A stretch of DNA of 64,000 nt from Nitrospirales bacterium LBB_01 (GCA_004376055.2 CP049016.1:1426001-1490000); one strand, 5' to 3'; positions 9,322 through 18,853 are shown, numbered from the stretch's first letter. The notes: generated by a model from the sequence alone, not told the origin. Numbers and translations are program-made.

Positions 9322-10215
9322 TTACCTTGAAATCATATCAAAGCCATACGTGTAAGCAGCGATAATCAAAATAAACAGAAATAGAAACATATAAATCTTC
9401 CGCTTCTCTATCCGGCTGTACGATACTCTGATACTAAGGTGTTTATCCCATGAGGCTGCGCCGGTTCGCTTTAATAATTTATACTCCCTTGCCATCGTGT
9501 AGAAAAAAACAAAAGGAATTCCTAATGCAAACCCATAAGCATACACCATAAATTCCCGGCTGAGCGCCTCAATAAATGTCAAACTCTTACCAGCTGCGTT
9601 TGATACTCTTATGCCAAGCAGGTACTTGCCTCCGGTTGAGCCGGTTGCGGCTAAAATAAAAGATTCCATCAGTGTTATTATCATAATGGTAAAAAAGAAT
9701 TGAATGATATAGCCGTCAAGAAATGTGTTTTTTATCATAGCGCCTGCTATAAACCCACACGGCATACTTAAACTATATACATCAAACAGCCGCGCCAAAA
9801 GTCTTGCCCACTGAGGTTCTAAAAAATATATGTCAGAGCGTTTTATTGGGCGGGTTGAAGATTTTGACTTGCTTTGAGTAGTCTTATTCTGAGATTGTGT
9901 TTTGGTTTGTGTGTTTTTTGCTGATTCCTTGTTGTCTGCTGTTTTTTTATCTTCTGCTCTGACTTTATCTGACTCCTCAGCATGTCCAGTGTCATTTTTA
10001 ATGTGGTAGTCTTTTAAATTGCGATACGCCTCATTAATTTCACTTAACTTATCGCCCGCCTTTTTCTGAAGTTTAGGGTCATGCGCAAACCTGTCAGGAT
10101 GCCAAACTTTTACAAGGTCCTTGTATGCCTCCTTTATCTCCTCAGGGCTGGCTTTGGAGTTAAGTCCAAGCACTTCTAACGATTTTTCAATATTATTGCT
10201 ATCGTGGGTAACCAT
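9322..10215 (-). CDS. J-domain protein with C-terminal RDD membrane domain
   Basis: Residues 12-68 form a DnaJ J-domain (LGLNSKASPEEIKEAYKDLV, HPD at 39-41, then INEAYRNL). A low-complexity Lys/Gln/Ser linker (about 75-125) leads to an RDD domain from about residue 133: PQWARLLARLFDVYSLSMPCGF followed by three or four TM helices and the sequence TGSTGGKYLLGIRV. The J-domain should recruit DnaK to the cytoplasmic membrane face. RDD domains are transport- or stress-linked but ill defined. The fusion is not a canonical DnaJ (no G/F or zinc region). It sits between the kinase and hypF on the same strand with a 26-base gap to the kinase, so the three may be co-transcribed. Confidence 0.9.
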   Translation of the reverse strand: MVTHDSNNIEKSLEVLGLNSKASPEEIKEAYKDLVKVWHPDRFAHDPKLQKKAGDKLSEINEAYRNLKDYHIKNDTGHAEESDKVRAEDKKTADNKESAKNTQTKTQSQNKTTQSKSKSSTRPIKRSDIYFLEPQWARLLARLFDVYSLSMPCGFIAGAMIKNTFLDGYIIQFFFTIMIITLMESFILAATGSTGGKYLLGIRVSNAAGKSLTFIEALSREFMVYAYGFALGIPFVFFYTMAREYKLLKRTGAASWDKHLSIRVSYSRIEKRKIYMFLFLFILIIAAYTYGFDMISR

Positions 10216-10278
10216 ATGTAAACCTAATTTTGGGAAATTTTCTTCAGCTAAAACACAAGTTATCTATTCTTGCATGTA

Positions 10279-12618
10279 CTACGGATAGTTGTCAACACGT
10301 ATATGCTTAGAGCTTAAACATTGTGCCCGCTCTCTTACAATATATGCCTGACCAAGAGACAGTCCCCCGTCATTACACGGCACCTTTTCATTTACATAGA
10401 CATTCAAACCAGCGCTCTTAAGCCTTTCAGTCGTTTTATTGATAAGGAAAGCGTTTTGAAAAGTGCCCCCGCTTAGAACAACATTTCCTATATTGTGCTT
10501 TATGCTTATATTGTTAACCGTCTCACAAATTGCTGCTACAACAGTGTTATGAAATGCGGCGGATATTTTACCTTTGTCCACCGAGTTTAGTATATCGGTA
10601 ACGATTGCGGAGATGGTTAATGAAAAATCAATTACGCCATCAGTTGTGATTTGAAACGGGTAAGTAGCAGTATGACTCTCATCAATTATGGACTCTAAAG
10701 CCAATGCGGCCTCAGCTTCAAAAGTGTTTATATCGGTAAGGGACAGCATTGAGGACACAGCATCAAATAGCCGTCCGGCACTTGAGGACATGGGGCTGAA
10801 CTCTTTAAGCGGAATAATACGCATCAGATTTTCTATAAACTCCCGCCCGTGTCTATCCATAAATCCAAAATGATTAAGCACATCAGGGGCATCTTTCTTA
10901 AAGACGTCACTTATGTAACTTACGGCCATCCTACGCGGTTCTTTGATGGCTTGAGAGCCTCCGGGAAGAGGCACATATTTAAAATGCGCTATCCGTTTAA
11001 AATCATAAACATCTGCGATTAAAAACTCTCCGCCCCACATGTTGCCATCAGTGCCAAACCCAGTGCCGTCAAGCAGTACGCCGATTGCCTTGTCTCTTAA
11101 ATTATGCTCGGCTGCCACTGAACCAAAGTGTGCGTGATGGTGCTGGACAGTGGTCTTTTCAATATGAGGGTTTAAGATGCAGCTTGAGGACGAAAAATAT
11201 CCCGGGTGCATATCACATGCCAAGTATACTGGCTCTACATTATAAATGAATGTCATCTGTTTAAGGTGAGCTTTAAAAAATTCAATTGTATCAATATGTT
11301 CCATATCTCCGGTATGAGGCCCTTGTATAGCGTACCTGCCTTTAGTCAGTGTAAAGGTGTTTTTTATGTCTCCTCCATAAGCTATAACCTCCGGGCCCTC
11401 ATGAGATAGGATAATCGGTGACGGCACAAACCCACGCGCTCTTCTGATGAGATTTACCGTGTTATCAGCACGTACGCTTAACACCGAGTCATCTATTCCC
11501 ATGTGAATATCCCTGTTGTGTATAACAAAGGCGTCTGCCACATCAAATAATTTTTGGAGCGCCTCCTCATTGTCAAAAATTATCGGCTCACCGGAGAGAT
11601 TACCGCTTGTCATAACCAGCGCCTTAAAATTAGGCTGTCTGTCTGTTGAAAATCCGCTCTGACGATAAAACAAAAGATAATGAAGCGGCGTGTAGGGTAG
11701 CAAAAATCCATAAGCCATGTTCTGACCGCTTACAGCAAAGGGTAGGGCGGCGGTTTTTTTCTTTAGCAGCACAACAGGTCTTTGAGGACTTTCAAGCATT
11801 TCCCGTTCTTTGACTGAAACATGGGCAAACTCCTCAATAGCCGCAACATCCGGCGACATCATGGCAAAGGGCTTGTTGCCTTTTCTTTTTTTGCTCCTTA
11901 ATCTATTAACCGCATCCTCATTTAGAGCGTCACAGCAGAGGTGATAGCCGCCAAGACCTTTAACAGCAAGGATCGCCCCAGCCTTTAAGTATTCAATTGC
12001 GTTTGTGATGGGATTTTTCATGGCAGGTTGATAAGCATTAGTCACGGAGAGAAACTCAACCGATGGGCCGCATCGGGGACAGGCGTTAGGCTCTGCATGA
12101 AACCGCCTGTTTTCTGGGTCATCGTACTCATACTGGCAGTCATTACACATCGTAAAGTCAGACATCGTTGTGTTTACTCTGTCGTAGGGGATGGTTTTAG
12201 TTATCGTGTATCTGGGGCCGCAGTTAGTGCAATTAATAAAAGGATACAGATACCTTCTGTCAGAAGGCGTAAAGAGTTCTCTGAGACAATCCTCACAGAT
12301 TGAAATATCAGGGGAGAGCATGGTAAAGGCGGATGCTTCTGTAACACTTTCAAGAATTTTAAAATCATTGCTGCCATTAGGGGCAAGTGTTAACGAGCTA
12401 ATGTTATCAATATGAGAAAGGGGAGGTGGATTTTTTAAAAGTCTCTCTATAAAACTATCGGTTTCCTCTCCCTCAATTTCTATTTTTACGCCTGATGAGG
12501 TATTTGTTACAAAACCACTTAATCCGCAGGACTTTGCCAAATTATACACATACGGCCTGAAACCCACCCCCTGAACTGTGCCGCTAACTGTTATCTGAGT
12601 CCTTTTAACCACGCACAA
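10279..12618 (-). CDS. hypF: Carbamoyltransferase HypF
   Basis: HypF makes the carbamoyl group that becomes hydrogenase cyanide. All four parts are present in 779 residues: acylphosphatase domain (GTVQGVGFRPYVY, about 13-25), two zinc fingers (CEDC...CTNC and CNDC...CPRC, about 109-185), a YrdC-like domain (KGLGGYHLCCDA, then KRKGNKPFAMM) and a Kae1-like C-terminal domain (QHHHAHFGSVAAEH, LDGTGFGTDG, VVLSGGTFQNAFL). The start is a TTG at 12618 or GTG at 12612; no in-frame ATG precedes the acylphosphatase domain. It is 24 bases downstream of hypA in the hypC-hypA-hypF order. Confidence 0.97.
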   Translation of the reverse strand: MCVVKRTQITVSGTVQGVGFRPYVYNLAKSCGLSGFVTNTSSGVKIEIEGEETDSFIERLLKNPPPLSHIDNISSLTLAPNGSNDFKILESVTEASAFTMLSPDISICEDCLRELFTPSDRRYLYPFINCTNCGPRYTITKTIPYDRVNTTMSDFTMCNDCQYEYDDPENRRFHAEPNACPRCGPSVEFLSVTNAYQPAMKNPITNAIEYLKAGAILAVKGLGGYHLCCDALNEDAVNRLRSKKRKGNKPFAMMSPDVAAIEEFAHVSVKEREMLESPQRPVVLLKKKTAALPFAVSGQNMAYGFLLPYTPLHYLLFYRQSGFSTDRQPNFKALVMTSGNLSGEPIIFDNEEALQKLFDVADAFVIHNRDIHMGIDDSVLSVRADNTVNLIRRARGFVPSPIILSHEGPEVIAYGGDIKNTFTLTKGRYAIQGPHTGDMEHIDTIEFFKAHLKQMTFIYNVEPVYLACDMHPGYFSSSSCILNPHIEKTTVQHHHAHFGSVAAEHNLRDKAIGVLLDGTGFGTDGNMWGGEFLIADVYDFKRIAHFKYVPLPGGSQAIKEPRRMAVSYISDVFKKDAPDVLNHFGFMDRHGREFIENLMRIIPLKEFSPMSSSAGRLFDAVSSMLSLTDINTFEAEAALALESIIDESHTATYPFQITTDGVIDFSLTISAIVTDILNSVDKGKISAAFHNTVVAAICETVNNISIKHNIGNVVLSGGTFQNAFLINKTTERLKSAGLNVYVNEKVPCNDGGLSLGQAYIVRERAQCLSSKHIRVDNYP

Positions 12619-12642
12619 AACTCATCTGCTCTGTGAGGGTGT

Positions 12643-12987
12643 TCAGACTGCTTCTACATAAAGCAAATGCAGCTCAAAACCCTTAGTGGCTGACACATCC
12701 GTAGAATTACACACAGGGCAGATCAGTACAAATCTATCAACGGGCTCAAATGTTTTAGCACAGTGTTTACAAACACATTGTGGTGTGACTTTCTCTGTAA
12801 TAAGTGTAGATGTCTCGGCAATCGTCCCTACTTTTACAGCATCAAATGCAAGGCTAAGCCCCTCACTGGTCACGCCTGAGGCAAGACCCAACTCTACAGT
12901 TACCGATTCAATTAGGCTGCAACCACTCTGTAAGCAGTGAGTTACAGCATTATCAAGTATGTTTTGAGCAATATGTAATTCGTGCAT
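12643..12987 (-). CDS. hypA: Hydrogenase nickel-insertion protein HypA
   Basis: The 114-residue product begins MHE, whose His2 and Glu3 bind nickel, and has the structural zinc site C-x2-C (CKHC, about 78-81) and C-x2-C (CPVC, about 95-98). It delivers Ni to the large subunit, normally with the GTPase HypB. No hypB is present here, so the partner must be encoded elsewhere. The gene is 9 bases after hypC and 24 before hypF, a clear operon. Confidence 0.96.
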   Translation of the reverse strand: MHELHIAQNILDNAVTHCLQSGCSLIESVTVELGLASGVTSEGLSLAFDAVKVGTIAETSTLITEKVTPQCVCKHCAKTFEPVDRFVLICPVCNSTDVSATKGFELHLLYVEAV

Positions 12988-12996
12988 ATTCCCTCG

Positions 12997-13221
12997 TTAT
13001 GTACTGAGTGCTCCAGTCTCCCTGAAAAATCTGAAAGTTTCCATAGCTGCTGTCTCATCAACTCTCTGTATTGCAAATCCAGCATGAATTAACACATAAT
13101 CCCCAACAGAGACAGCCTCAGGCATCAGGAGCAGACTTATCTCCCGCCGCACCCCTAAAACATCAACTACTGATAGATGATTATGTATGCTCACTATTTT
13201 TGACGGCACTGCTAAACACAT
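12997..13221 (-). CDS. hypC: Hydrogenase maturation chaperone HypC
   Basis: A 74-residue HypC/HupF protein starting MCLAVPSKI; Cys2 is the residue that holds the Fe(CN)2CO unit and contacts the large subunit. The DYVLIHAGFAIQRVDE segment is the second family signature. It forms a complex with HypD (5100-6197). It lies 14 bases downstream of a DsbC-like gene and 9 upstream of hypA, so transcription may begin before the DsbC-like gene. Confidence 0.96.
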   Translation of the reverse strand: MCLAVPSKIVSIHNHLSVVDVLGVRREISLLLMPEAVSVGDYVLIHAGFAIQRVDETAAMETFRFFRETGALST

Positions 13222-13235
13222 GTTATCTATTCGCC

Positions 13236-13745
13236 TTATCTCATTGCAGGCCCAATTATGCTTTCAATCAGATTAATATCAGCACCATGAACTGGCTGTC
13301 CATTTACGATTAAGAACGGGGTGCTCTCAACGCCGAGCCGTGTAGCTATAGATTGATGGATATTGATAGTTTCTGTAACGCTTTTACTTGTGCAAGCAGG
13401 CGGTGTGTCACTGTCATGTTTTCCGGCAAAGGTTTCCTCAAGTGTTTTCCATGGGTTTTTTGAACATAGAATTGAGCGCACTTTGGCCTCAGCAAGCGGG
13501 TGTAAGTTTTTAAGCGGCACAAAGAATATATATCTTGTTATATCTTTTCTCGTATTCAGGTAAGTATTTAGTTTTCTGCAAAACGGGCAATCCGGGTCGT
13601 CAAACTCGATGACTACATTTTTCCCCATACCAACCCGCATAGCTGCATCTATTGGGATGTCGTCTTTTCCAGCAGCACCTGCAACATTAGCATAAGCACA
13701 CACTGCCAACACAACAAATAGAGTAACCATTTTAATTGCCTTCAC
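13236..13745 (-). CDS. Periplasmic DsbC-like thioredoxin-fold protein
   Basis: A Sec signal peptide (KMVTLFVVLAVCAYANVAGAA) precedes a thioredoxin-fold domain with the active-site motif CPFC in FDDPDCPFCRKLN and the cis-proline loop ESTPFLIVNG. At 169 residues it corresponds to the catalytic half of DsbC/DsbG with no clear dimerisation domain. Two further cysteines (LCSKNPW and PPACTSK) could form a structural disulfide. Start is GTG 13745 with GGAGG eight bases upstream. It heads the hypC-hypA-hypF transcription unit by position; a role in disulfide or haem-protein maturation is possible but unproven. Confidence 0.85.
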   Translation of the reverse strand: MKAIKMVTLFVVLAVCAYANVAGAAGKDDIPIDAAMRVGMGKNVVIEFDDPDCPFCRKLNTYLNTRKDITRYIFFVPLKNLHPLAEAKVRSILCSKNPWKTLEETFAGKHDSDTPPACTSKSVTETINIHQSIATRLGVESTPFLIVNGQPVHGADINLIESIIGPAMR

Positions 13746-13832
13746 AATAGAACCTCCGAACGCTTCTTTTAGTAATACTATAAGTAAATTTTGACGTGAA
13801 GGTCAATATGTGAAGTAAATTTGTGCCCACTT

Positions 13833-14552
13833 CTACTTATATGACAAGTCAACGGTTCTTGCAAGCACCACGGCAGTGACATGAGTGGCACCGGCTTTAA
13901 GCAGAGTTTTAGCACATTCATTGATAGTAGTGCCTGTGGTTACAACATCGTCAACGAGGATGACGCGAGTGTTTTTTATGTTTTTAGCGACATGAAATGC
14001 GCCTCTTAATGCCTTTTTACGATCGTCTTTGTTAAGCAGTGTTTGGCTGTCTGTTTCTTTTTTCTTTAGCAATAGGTCTATAGATAGTTTAATACCGGTG
14101 TGTTTGGAAATTTTATCGGCAAGCAGGAGACTTTGATTAAATCCCCTGTGATTAAGTCTCTTTCTTGTTAATGGCACTGGCACTATGACGTCAGCCTCTG
14201 GAATTGGCAGTTCACACAAGAGTTTGCCAAGAGGAGTGGAGAATCTGAAAATTTTGGAGAACTTAAAAAGGTGTATAGCCTCTTTCAATGCCCCGTCATA
14301 AATGCTATAAGCTAACAGAGAGGATACACGGGGTCTATCGGCATAACAATCGCCGCATATAGTAACATCAGGGTGAAGGCCGGGTTTAGAACAAAGGCGG
14401 CACACTCCCCCCTTAAGTCTCTCTATAGCGCCCCAGCAATCCCTGCATATCGGAGCGATAGATACGTCCTTACCTGCGTTAGAACACAGTGGACACTTGC
14501 TGGGATAAAAAAGCCTTGCTACAGCATTAGCTATTTTTAAACCCAGCTTCAT
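13833..14552 (-). CDS. ComF family phosphoribosyltransferase-like protein
   Basis: The 239-residue product has an N-terminal zinc-ribbon region with CPLC, CRDC, CRLC and CGDC pairs (residues 18-70) and a C-terminal type I phosphoribosyltransferase fold with the PRPP loop VILVDDVVTTGTT (about 195-207). Also typical are PVPLTRKRLNHRGFNQS and the LTRKRLNHRGFNQ basic patch. ComF relatives take part in DNA uptake or nucleotide salvage; the exact reaction is unknown. The gene is 4 bases downstream of purA. Confidence 0.88.
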   Translation of the reverse strand: MKLGLKIANAVARLFYPSKCPLCSNAGKDVSIAPICRDCWGAIERLKGGVCRLCSKPGLHPDVTICGDCYADRPRVSSLLAYSIYDGALKEAIHLFKFSKIFRFSTPLGKLLCELPIPEADVIVPVPLTRKRLNHRGFNQSLLLADKISKHTGIKLSIDLLLKKKETDSQTLLNKDDRKKALRGAFHVAKNIKNTRVILVDDVVTTGTTINECAKTLLKAGATHVTAVVLARTVDLSYK

Positions 14553-14556
14553 TTGA

Positions 14557-15852
14557 CTATCTTGTAGTCTGAAAATCCTTAAGATAAATAATATCGTCTC
14601 TTGTTTTACCGGTTGAGATAATAACTATGGGTACGCCAAGTTTTTCCTCAATCATTTTTAAATAGGCTCTGGCATTTTTAGGGAGCTTAGCGAAAGATTG
14701 TACGTTGCTTGAACTTTCCGTCCAACCGTCAAACTGTTCATACAACGGCTCACATGCCTCAAGCACCGGCAGCTCTTTAGGAAAATCGTTTAATATTTTC
14801 CCTTTATACTTATAGCTGACACAGACGTCTATTTTGTCAAAGCCGTCAAGTATGTCCAGTTTTGTTATGATAAGTCCAGTTAGTCCGTTTACCCTTACAG
14901 CGTGCCTAAGAACAACCAAATCAAGCCATCCACAACGACGCGCCCGTCCTGTGGTAGCTCCGTACTCACCGCCTTTTTCCCTTAACAGTTCACCCACGTT
15001 GTTTTCCAATTCAGTTGGAAAGGGGCCGCCTCCCACGCGGGTCGTGTAAGCCTTCACAACGCCAAGCACCTCATCAATAGTTTTTGGCCCCACTCCCAGA
15101 CCTGTCATCGCCCCTCCGGCACAAGCGCTGGATGACGTTACATACGGATAGGTTCCGTGGTCTATGTCAAGCATTGTACCCTGTGCGCCCTCAAACAGTA
15201 TTTGTTTTCCTGCTTTAATAGCGTTGTCAATGATTACGTCGGTATCATCCACGTGCTGGGCAAGCGCTTGAGCATAGCGCATGTATGTATCGTAAATTGC
15301 TACAGCATCCAGCGGCTCTTCATTATAAAGGTTTTTTAACAAAAAATTTATCTCAACAAGATTATTTGTAATCTTTTCCTTAAACAGTTCCGGCCAGTAT
15401 AGGTCTGAAATCCGGATGCCTGAGCGCGCAATCTTATCGGCATAAGCTGGCCCTATGCCACGCCCTGTTGTGCCTATTTTTTTATCTCCCTTTTTGGATT
15501 CTTTTATCCCATCCATTATGGCGTGGTAGGGCATTATCATGTGTGCGTTTTTACTTACCTTCAGATTGTCACCAACCTCCACCTTACGCTTTCTAAGCTC
15601 TTCTATCTCTTCTATCAACGCCTCAGGAAAGATTACAAGTCCGTTGCCCATAACACAGAGCTTTTCCTTATGGAGAATCCCTGATGGGATTAGGTGAAGT
15701 ATAAACTGCTCATTGCCGATAACTACCGTGTGTCCTGCATTGTGTCCACCTTGGTAACGAGCAACTACGTTGGCTTTTTCCGTAAGGCAGTCAACCACCT
15801 TACCCTTTCCCTCATCGCCCCACTGTGCTCCTACCACTATTATATTTGCCAT
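14557..15852 (-). CDS. purA: Adenylosuccinate synthetase
   Basis: PurA joins aspartate to IMP using GTP, the first step towards AMP. The 431-residue product is full length with QWGDEGKGK (10-18), the catalytic His in GGHNAGHTV, GTTGRGIGPAY, FEGAQGTMLDIDHGTYPYVTSS in the middle (seen in full in the translation) and TTGRARRCGWLDL. The ATG at 15852 has GGAGG upstream. Order: serA, purA, then the ComF-like gene, all on the minus strand. Confidence 0.97.
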   Translation of the reverse strand: MANIIVVGAQWGDEGKGKVVDCLTEKANVVARYQGGHNAGHTVVIGNEQFILHLIPSGILHKEKLCVMGNGLVIFPEALIEEIEELRKRKVEVGDNLKVSKNAHMIMPYHAIMDGIKESKKGDKKIGTTGRGIGPAYADKIARSGIRISDLYWPELFKEKITNNLVEINFLLKNLYNEEPLDAVAIYDTYMRYAQALAQHVDDTDVIIDNAIKAGKQILFEGAQGTMLDIDHGTYPYVTSSSACAGGAMTGLGVGPKTIDEVLGVVKAYTTRVGGGPFPTELENNVGELLREKGGEYGATTGRARRCGWLDLVVLRHAVRVNGLTGLIITKLDILDGFDKIDVCVSYKYKGKILNDFPKELPVLEACEPLYEQFDGWTESSSNVQSFAKLPKNARAYLKMIEEKLGVPIVIISTGKTRDDIIYLKDFQTTR

Positions 15853-15874
15853 TGTGCCTCCATCTTACTATAAG

Positions 15875-17458
15875 TTACATATCTATGGTTATTTTCTTAA
15901 CACTTAGTATGTTGGGAAGATTTCGAATCTTGCCCATAATTGTGCTGCTTATGTCCTCATCCACGCTTACTACTGATACAGCCATACCTCCCTTTGACTC
16001 TCTGCCAAAGGACATGCGGGCTATGTTTATTCCGCTTTCACCAAGCAGCATCCCGATGCTCCCTATTACGCCGGGTTTATCGTTGTTGTTTATAAAAAGC
16101 ATATACCCCTCTGGGATTAACTCAAGAGAATAGTTGTTAATCCTTATTATACGCGGGTCTTTCTTGCTAAACAATGTGCCAGAAAAAATATGCTCAGTGC
16201 TGTCACATTTTATTTTCAATGTGAGCATTGTACTATAGGCGCCAGAGTCGGCGCTTTTTGTAACCTTTACGTCTATTCCGCGCTCTTTGGCTATTAACGG
16301 AGCATTTACAAAGTTCACGGTCTCTTCTAAAATTGGACTTAGATAACCCTTTACTGCAGCTATAACAACTGCCGCCTCTGGTATCTCCGATGCCTCGCCT
16401 GTTAGCTCAATGTTTATTTCTCTCACCTCATGCTCTACTAACTGAGAGGCAAAAGCGCCCATTCTGCCGGCAAGGTCTATGTATGGCTTCAAGATGCCGA
16501 CTTTGTCTTGTGGAATTGACGGGAAATTTACGGCATTTCTAATCGTACCATTGACAAGGTAATCTGCTACCTGTTCGGCTACAGCTAAGGCGACGTTTTC
16601 CTGAGCCTCCATAGTGGATGCTCCAAGATGCGGCGTGCAAACCACCTCATCAAGCGCAATGAGGGAAAGGTCAGCGGGCGGCTCCTTTTCAAACACGTCA
16701 AGCGCAGCGGCAGCCACCTTACCGCTTTTTATAGCATCGTACAACGCTTTTTCATCTACTATGCCGCCACGGGCACAGTTTATCAGCCGCACACCTTTTT
16801 TCATCTTTGCGATACTCTGCTCATTAATAACGTACTTAGTCTCTGGCGTCATAGGGGTGTGCACAGTTATAAAATCTGATTCTTTAAAAAGCTCATCAAG
16901 AGACACCTTTTTAATGCCAAGTTTCATTGCGGTCTCTTCACTTAAAAACGGATCATAGCCCACAACATTCATCTCAAGTCCAATAGCCCTCTTAGCCACC
17001 TGAGCACCGATATTACCGATACCCAGTATCCCAAGTGTTTTATTAAAAAGCTCCACGCCCATAAACTTTTTCTTTTCCCACTTGCCGTCTTTCATTGATT
17101 GCGTCGCATGGGGGATTTTTCTGGCTATAGAAAAAAGCAGCGCAATAGTGTGTTCAGCGGTTGTTATGGTGTTGCCGCCAGGTGTGTTCATTACAACTAT
17201 ACCTTTTTTAGTGGCAGCGGCTTTGTCAACATTGTCAAGCCCTGAGCCTGCCCGCCCGATTACTTTGAGTTTCTCTGCCAATTCTATTACGTCAGCAGTA
17301 AGTTTAGTGGCGCTTCTTATCACTATTCCGTCGTAACCTGCTATGCAGCTCTTTAGCTCATCAGCGTTCATGCCGGGCTTTACATCAACATCAAGCCCTG
17401 ATTTTTTTAGTATCTCCAGACCCATTTCCGATATATTGTCACTTACCAAAACCTTCAT
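15875..17458 (-). CDS. serA: D-3-phosphoglycerate dehydrogenase, long form with ACT domain
   Basis: SerA oxidises 3-phosphoglycerate to phosphohydroxypyruvate with NAD, the committed step to serine. The 527-residue type 1 enzyme has the substrate domain (residues 1-100), NAD domain with GILGIGNIGAQVAKRA (GxGxxG, about 145-150), the catalytic His in CTPHLGAST, an intervening ASB domain and a C-terminal ACT domain (NNDKPGVIGSIGMLLGESGI) that normally binds serine as feedback inhibitor. It is immediately downstream of the class-V aminotransferase, which may supply the next step. Confidence 0.97.
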   Translation of the reverse strand: MKVLVSDNISEMGLEILKKSGLDVDVKPGMNADELKSCIAGYDGIVIRSATKLTADVIELAEKLKVIGRAGSGLDNVDKAAATKKGIVVMNTPGGNTITTAEHTIALLFSIARKIPHATQSMKDGKWEKKKFMGVELFNKTLGILGIGNIGAQVAKRAIGLEMNVVGYDPFLSEETAMKLGIKKVSLDELFKESDFITVHTPMTPETKYVINEQSIAKMKKGVRLINCARGGIVDEKALYDAIKSGKVAAAALDVFEKEPPADLSLIALDEVVCTPHLGASTMEAQENVALAVAEQVADYLVNGTIRNAVNFPSIPQDKVGILKPYIDLAGRMGAFASQLVEHEVREINIELTGEASEIPEAAVVIAAVKGYLSPILEETVNFVNAPLIAKERGIDVKVTKSADSGAYSTMLTLKIKCDSTEHIFSGTLFSKKDPRIIRINNYSLELIPEGYMLFINNNDKPGVIGSIGMLLGESGINIARMSFGRESKGGMAVSVVSVDEDISSTIMGKIRNLPNILSVKKITIDM

Positions 17459-17496
17459 CTAATAAATCCTCCTGTTGCTTTTCACAAAATAACCTG

Positions 17497-18630
17497 TTAA
17501 AAGAGAAGCTCCTCACAAGCCGCTACACCTTTTCCTAACTCAACTGGGGCTCCAAGTTTCCTTAAAGTCATCTCAATAGCCGAGACAGCCGTAATAATGT
17601 CAAACCTGTCGGCATATCCAAGGTGTGCGATTCTGAATATTTTCCCCTTAGCGGCATCCTGTCCACCGGCACAGGTCACGCCATAGGTTTCTCTAAGAAC
17701 TTTATAGATTTTCTGTCCGTCAACTCCCTCAGGGGCCTCTATAGCAGTCACCGCATTGCTTGGGTTTTCTTTGGCATACAATCCTAACCCAAGCGCACGT
17801 GCAGCAGCTCGTGTTGCATTTGCAAGTCTGGTGTGGCGGTCAAAGACATTTTGCAGTCCCTCTTTCTCAAGAATTTTAATACACTCGTTAAGCCCTATAA
17901 TCAGGGTTACCGGAGATGTAAAATTGGTCTGATTTTCGCTCTGTTTCTGTCTTTCCACCTTCAGGTTAAAGTAGTAGTGGGGGAGCTTTGAGATTTCTGC
18001 CATTTTCCATGCTTTTTCCGACACACTTACAAAGGCAAGTCCGGGGGGCAGCATAAGACCCTTTTGCGACCCTCCAACCATTATATCTACAGACCAGTCA
18101 TCTGTTTTTAAATCATGGGCAACCAAAGAGCTTATGGCGTCAACTACAAATATGGCGTCATGGTTTTTTACGATTTTACCGATAACCTCTATGTCGTGAT
18201 TAACGGCGGTTGAGGTCTCGGTTGCCTGAATAAAAACGCCCTTTATAGCGCTGTCTTTTTTGAGCGCATCCGCCACATCATCCGGTTTGACGGAATACCC
18301 CCAATTAACTTTTAACTCTATGGGATTAAGTCCATAAGCCTTAGCGATTTTTAGCCATCTCTCTCCAAACTTGCCGCCGTTTATTACCAGAACTTTGTCG
18401 TCTTTGTTAAAGAAATTGGTGACAGAGGCAACCATCCCTCCGGTTCCGCTGCAACTAAGGATTAAAACATCGTTCTTTGTCTGATAGAGCCACTTTAGCC
18501 CCTCGCGTGCCGAGTCAAGGATTGGGATGAAATCCGGAGCTCTGTGATGAATCATGGGCATTGCCATGGCAAGAAGCGCCTCCGGCGGCACTGGTGTGGG
18601 CCCTGGTGCTAACAAATACCTTTTTAACAT
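17497..18630 (-). CDS. Class V aminotransferase (alanine/serine-glyoxylate type)
   Basis: This is a 377-residue PLP enzyme beginning KRYLLAPGPTPVPPEAL, typical of the alanine-glyoxylate/serine-pyruvate aminotransferase group (also annotated as the soluble hydrogenase 42 kDa subunit). The PLP lysine is in GGSQKGLMLPPG (about residue 190) and the cofactor-binding DAISSL loop lies ahead of it. Its place 38 bases upstream of serA suggests that it works on phosphohydroxypyruvate, as an unorthodox phosphoserine aminotransferase, or in glycine/serine exchange. The alternative is photorespiratory-type glyoxylate transamination. Confidence 0.9.
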   Translation of the reverse strand: MLKRYLLAPGPTPVPPEALLAMAMPMIHHRAPDFIPILDSAREGLKWLYQTKNDVLILSCSGTGGMVASVTNFFNKDDKVLVINGGKFGERWLKIAKAYGLNPIELKVNWGYSVKPDDVADALKKDSAIKGVFIQATETSTAVNHDIEVIGKIVKNHDAIFVVDAISSLVAHDLKTDDWSVDIMVGGSQKGLMLPPGLAFVSVSEKAWKMAEISKLPHYYFNLKVERQKQSENQTNFTSPVTLIIGLNECIKILEKEGLQNVFDRHTRLANATRAAARALGLGLYAKENPSNAVTAIEAPEGVDGQKIYKVLRETYGVTCAGGQDAAKGKIFRIAHLGYADRFDIITAVSAIEMTLRKLGAPVELGKGVAACEELLF

Positions 18631-18853
18631 TTTTAACTATCCTCCTCAATAATTTCTTTTATCGCTTTCCGACACCTGTGCAAATCAGTAAAAATATCCT
18701 GATTGTGTAAATTTTATTTTCAATACGTATTTACAACAAGGCAACCACACTATTATAATAAAAAGTGTGAAAAAAAAATAGGTTTTCACAAAAATACTTA
18801 CTATCTTATTACATTGAGTGTAGTAGGGAATTAAATTAAGGGGGTGTAAAGAA

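Noticed and set aside
18746-18769. CACACT...AGTGTG inverted repeat as a terminator
   Set aside because: The 12-base AT spacer and absence of a T-run after it on either strand make it weak; likely chance in an AT-rich divergent promoter region.
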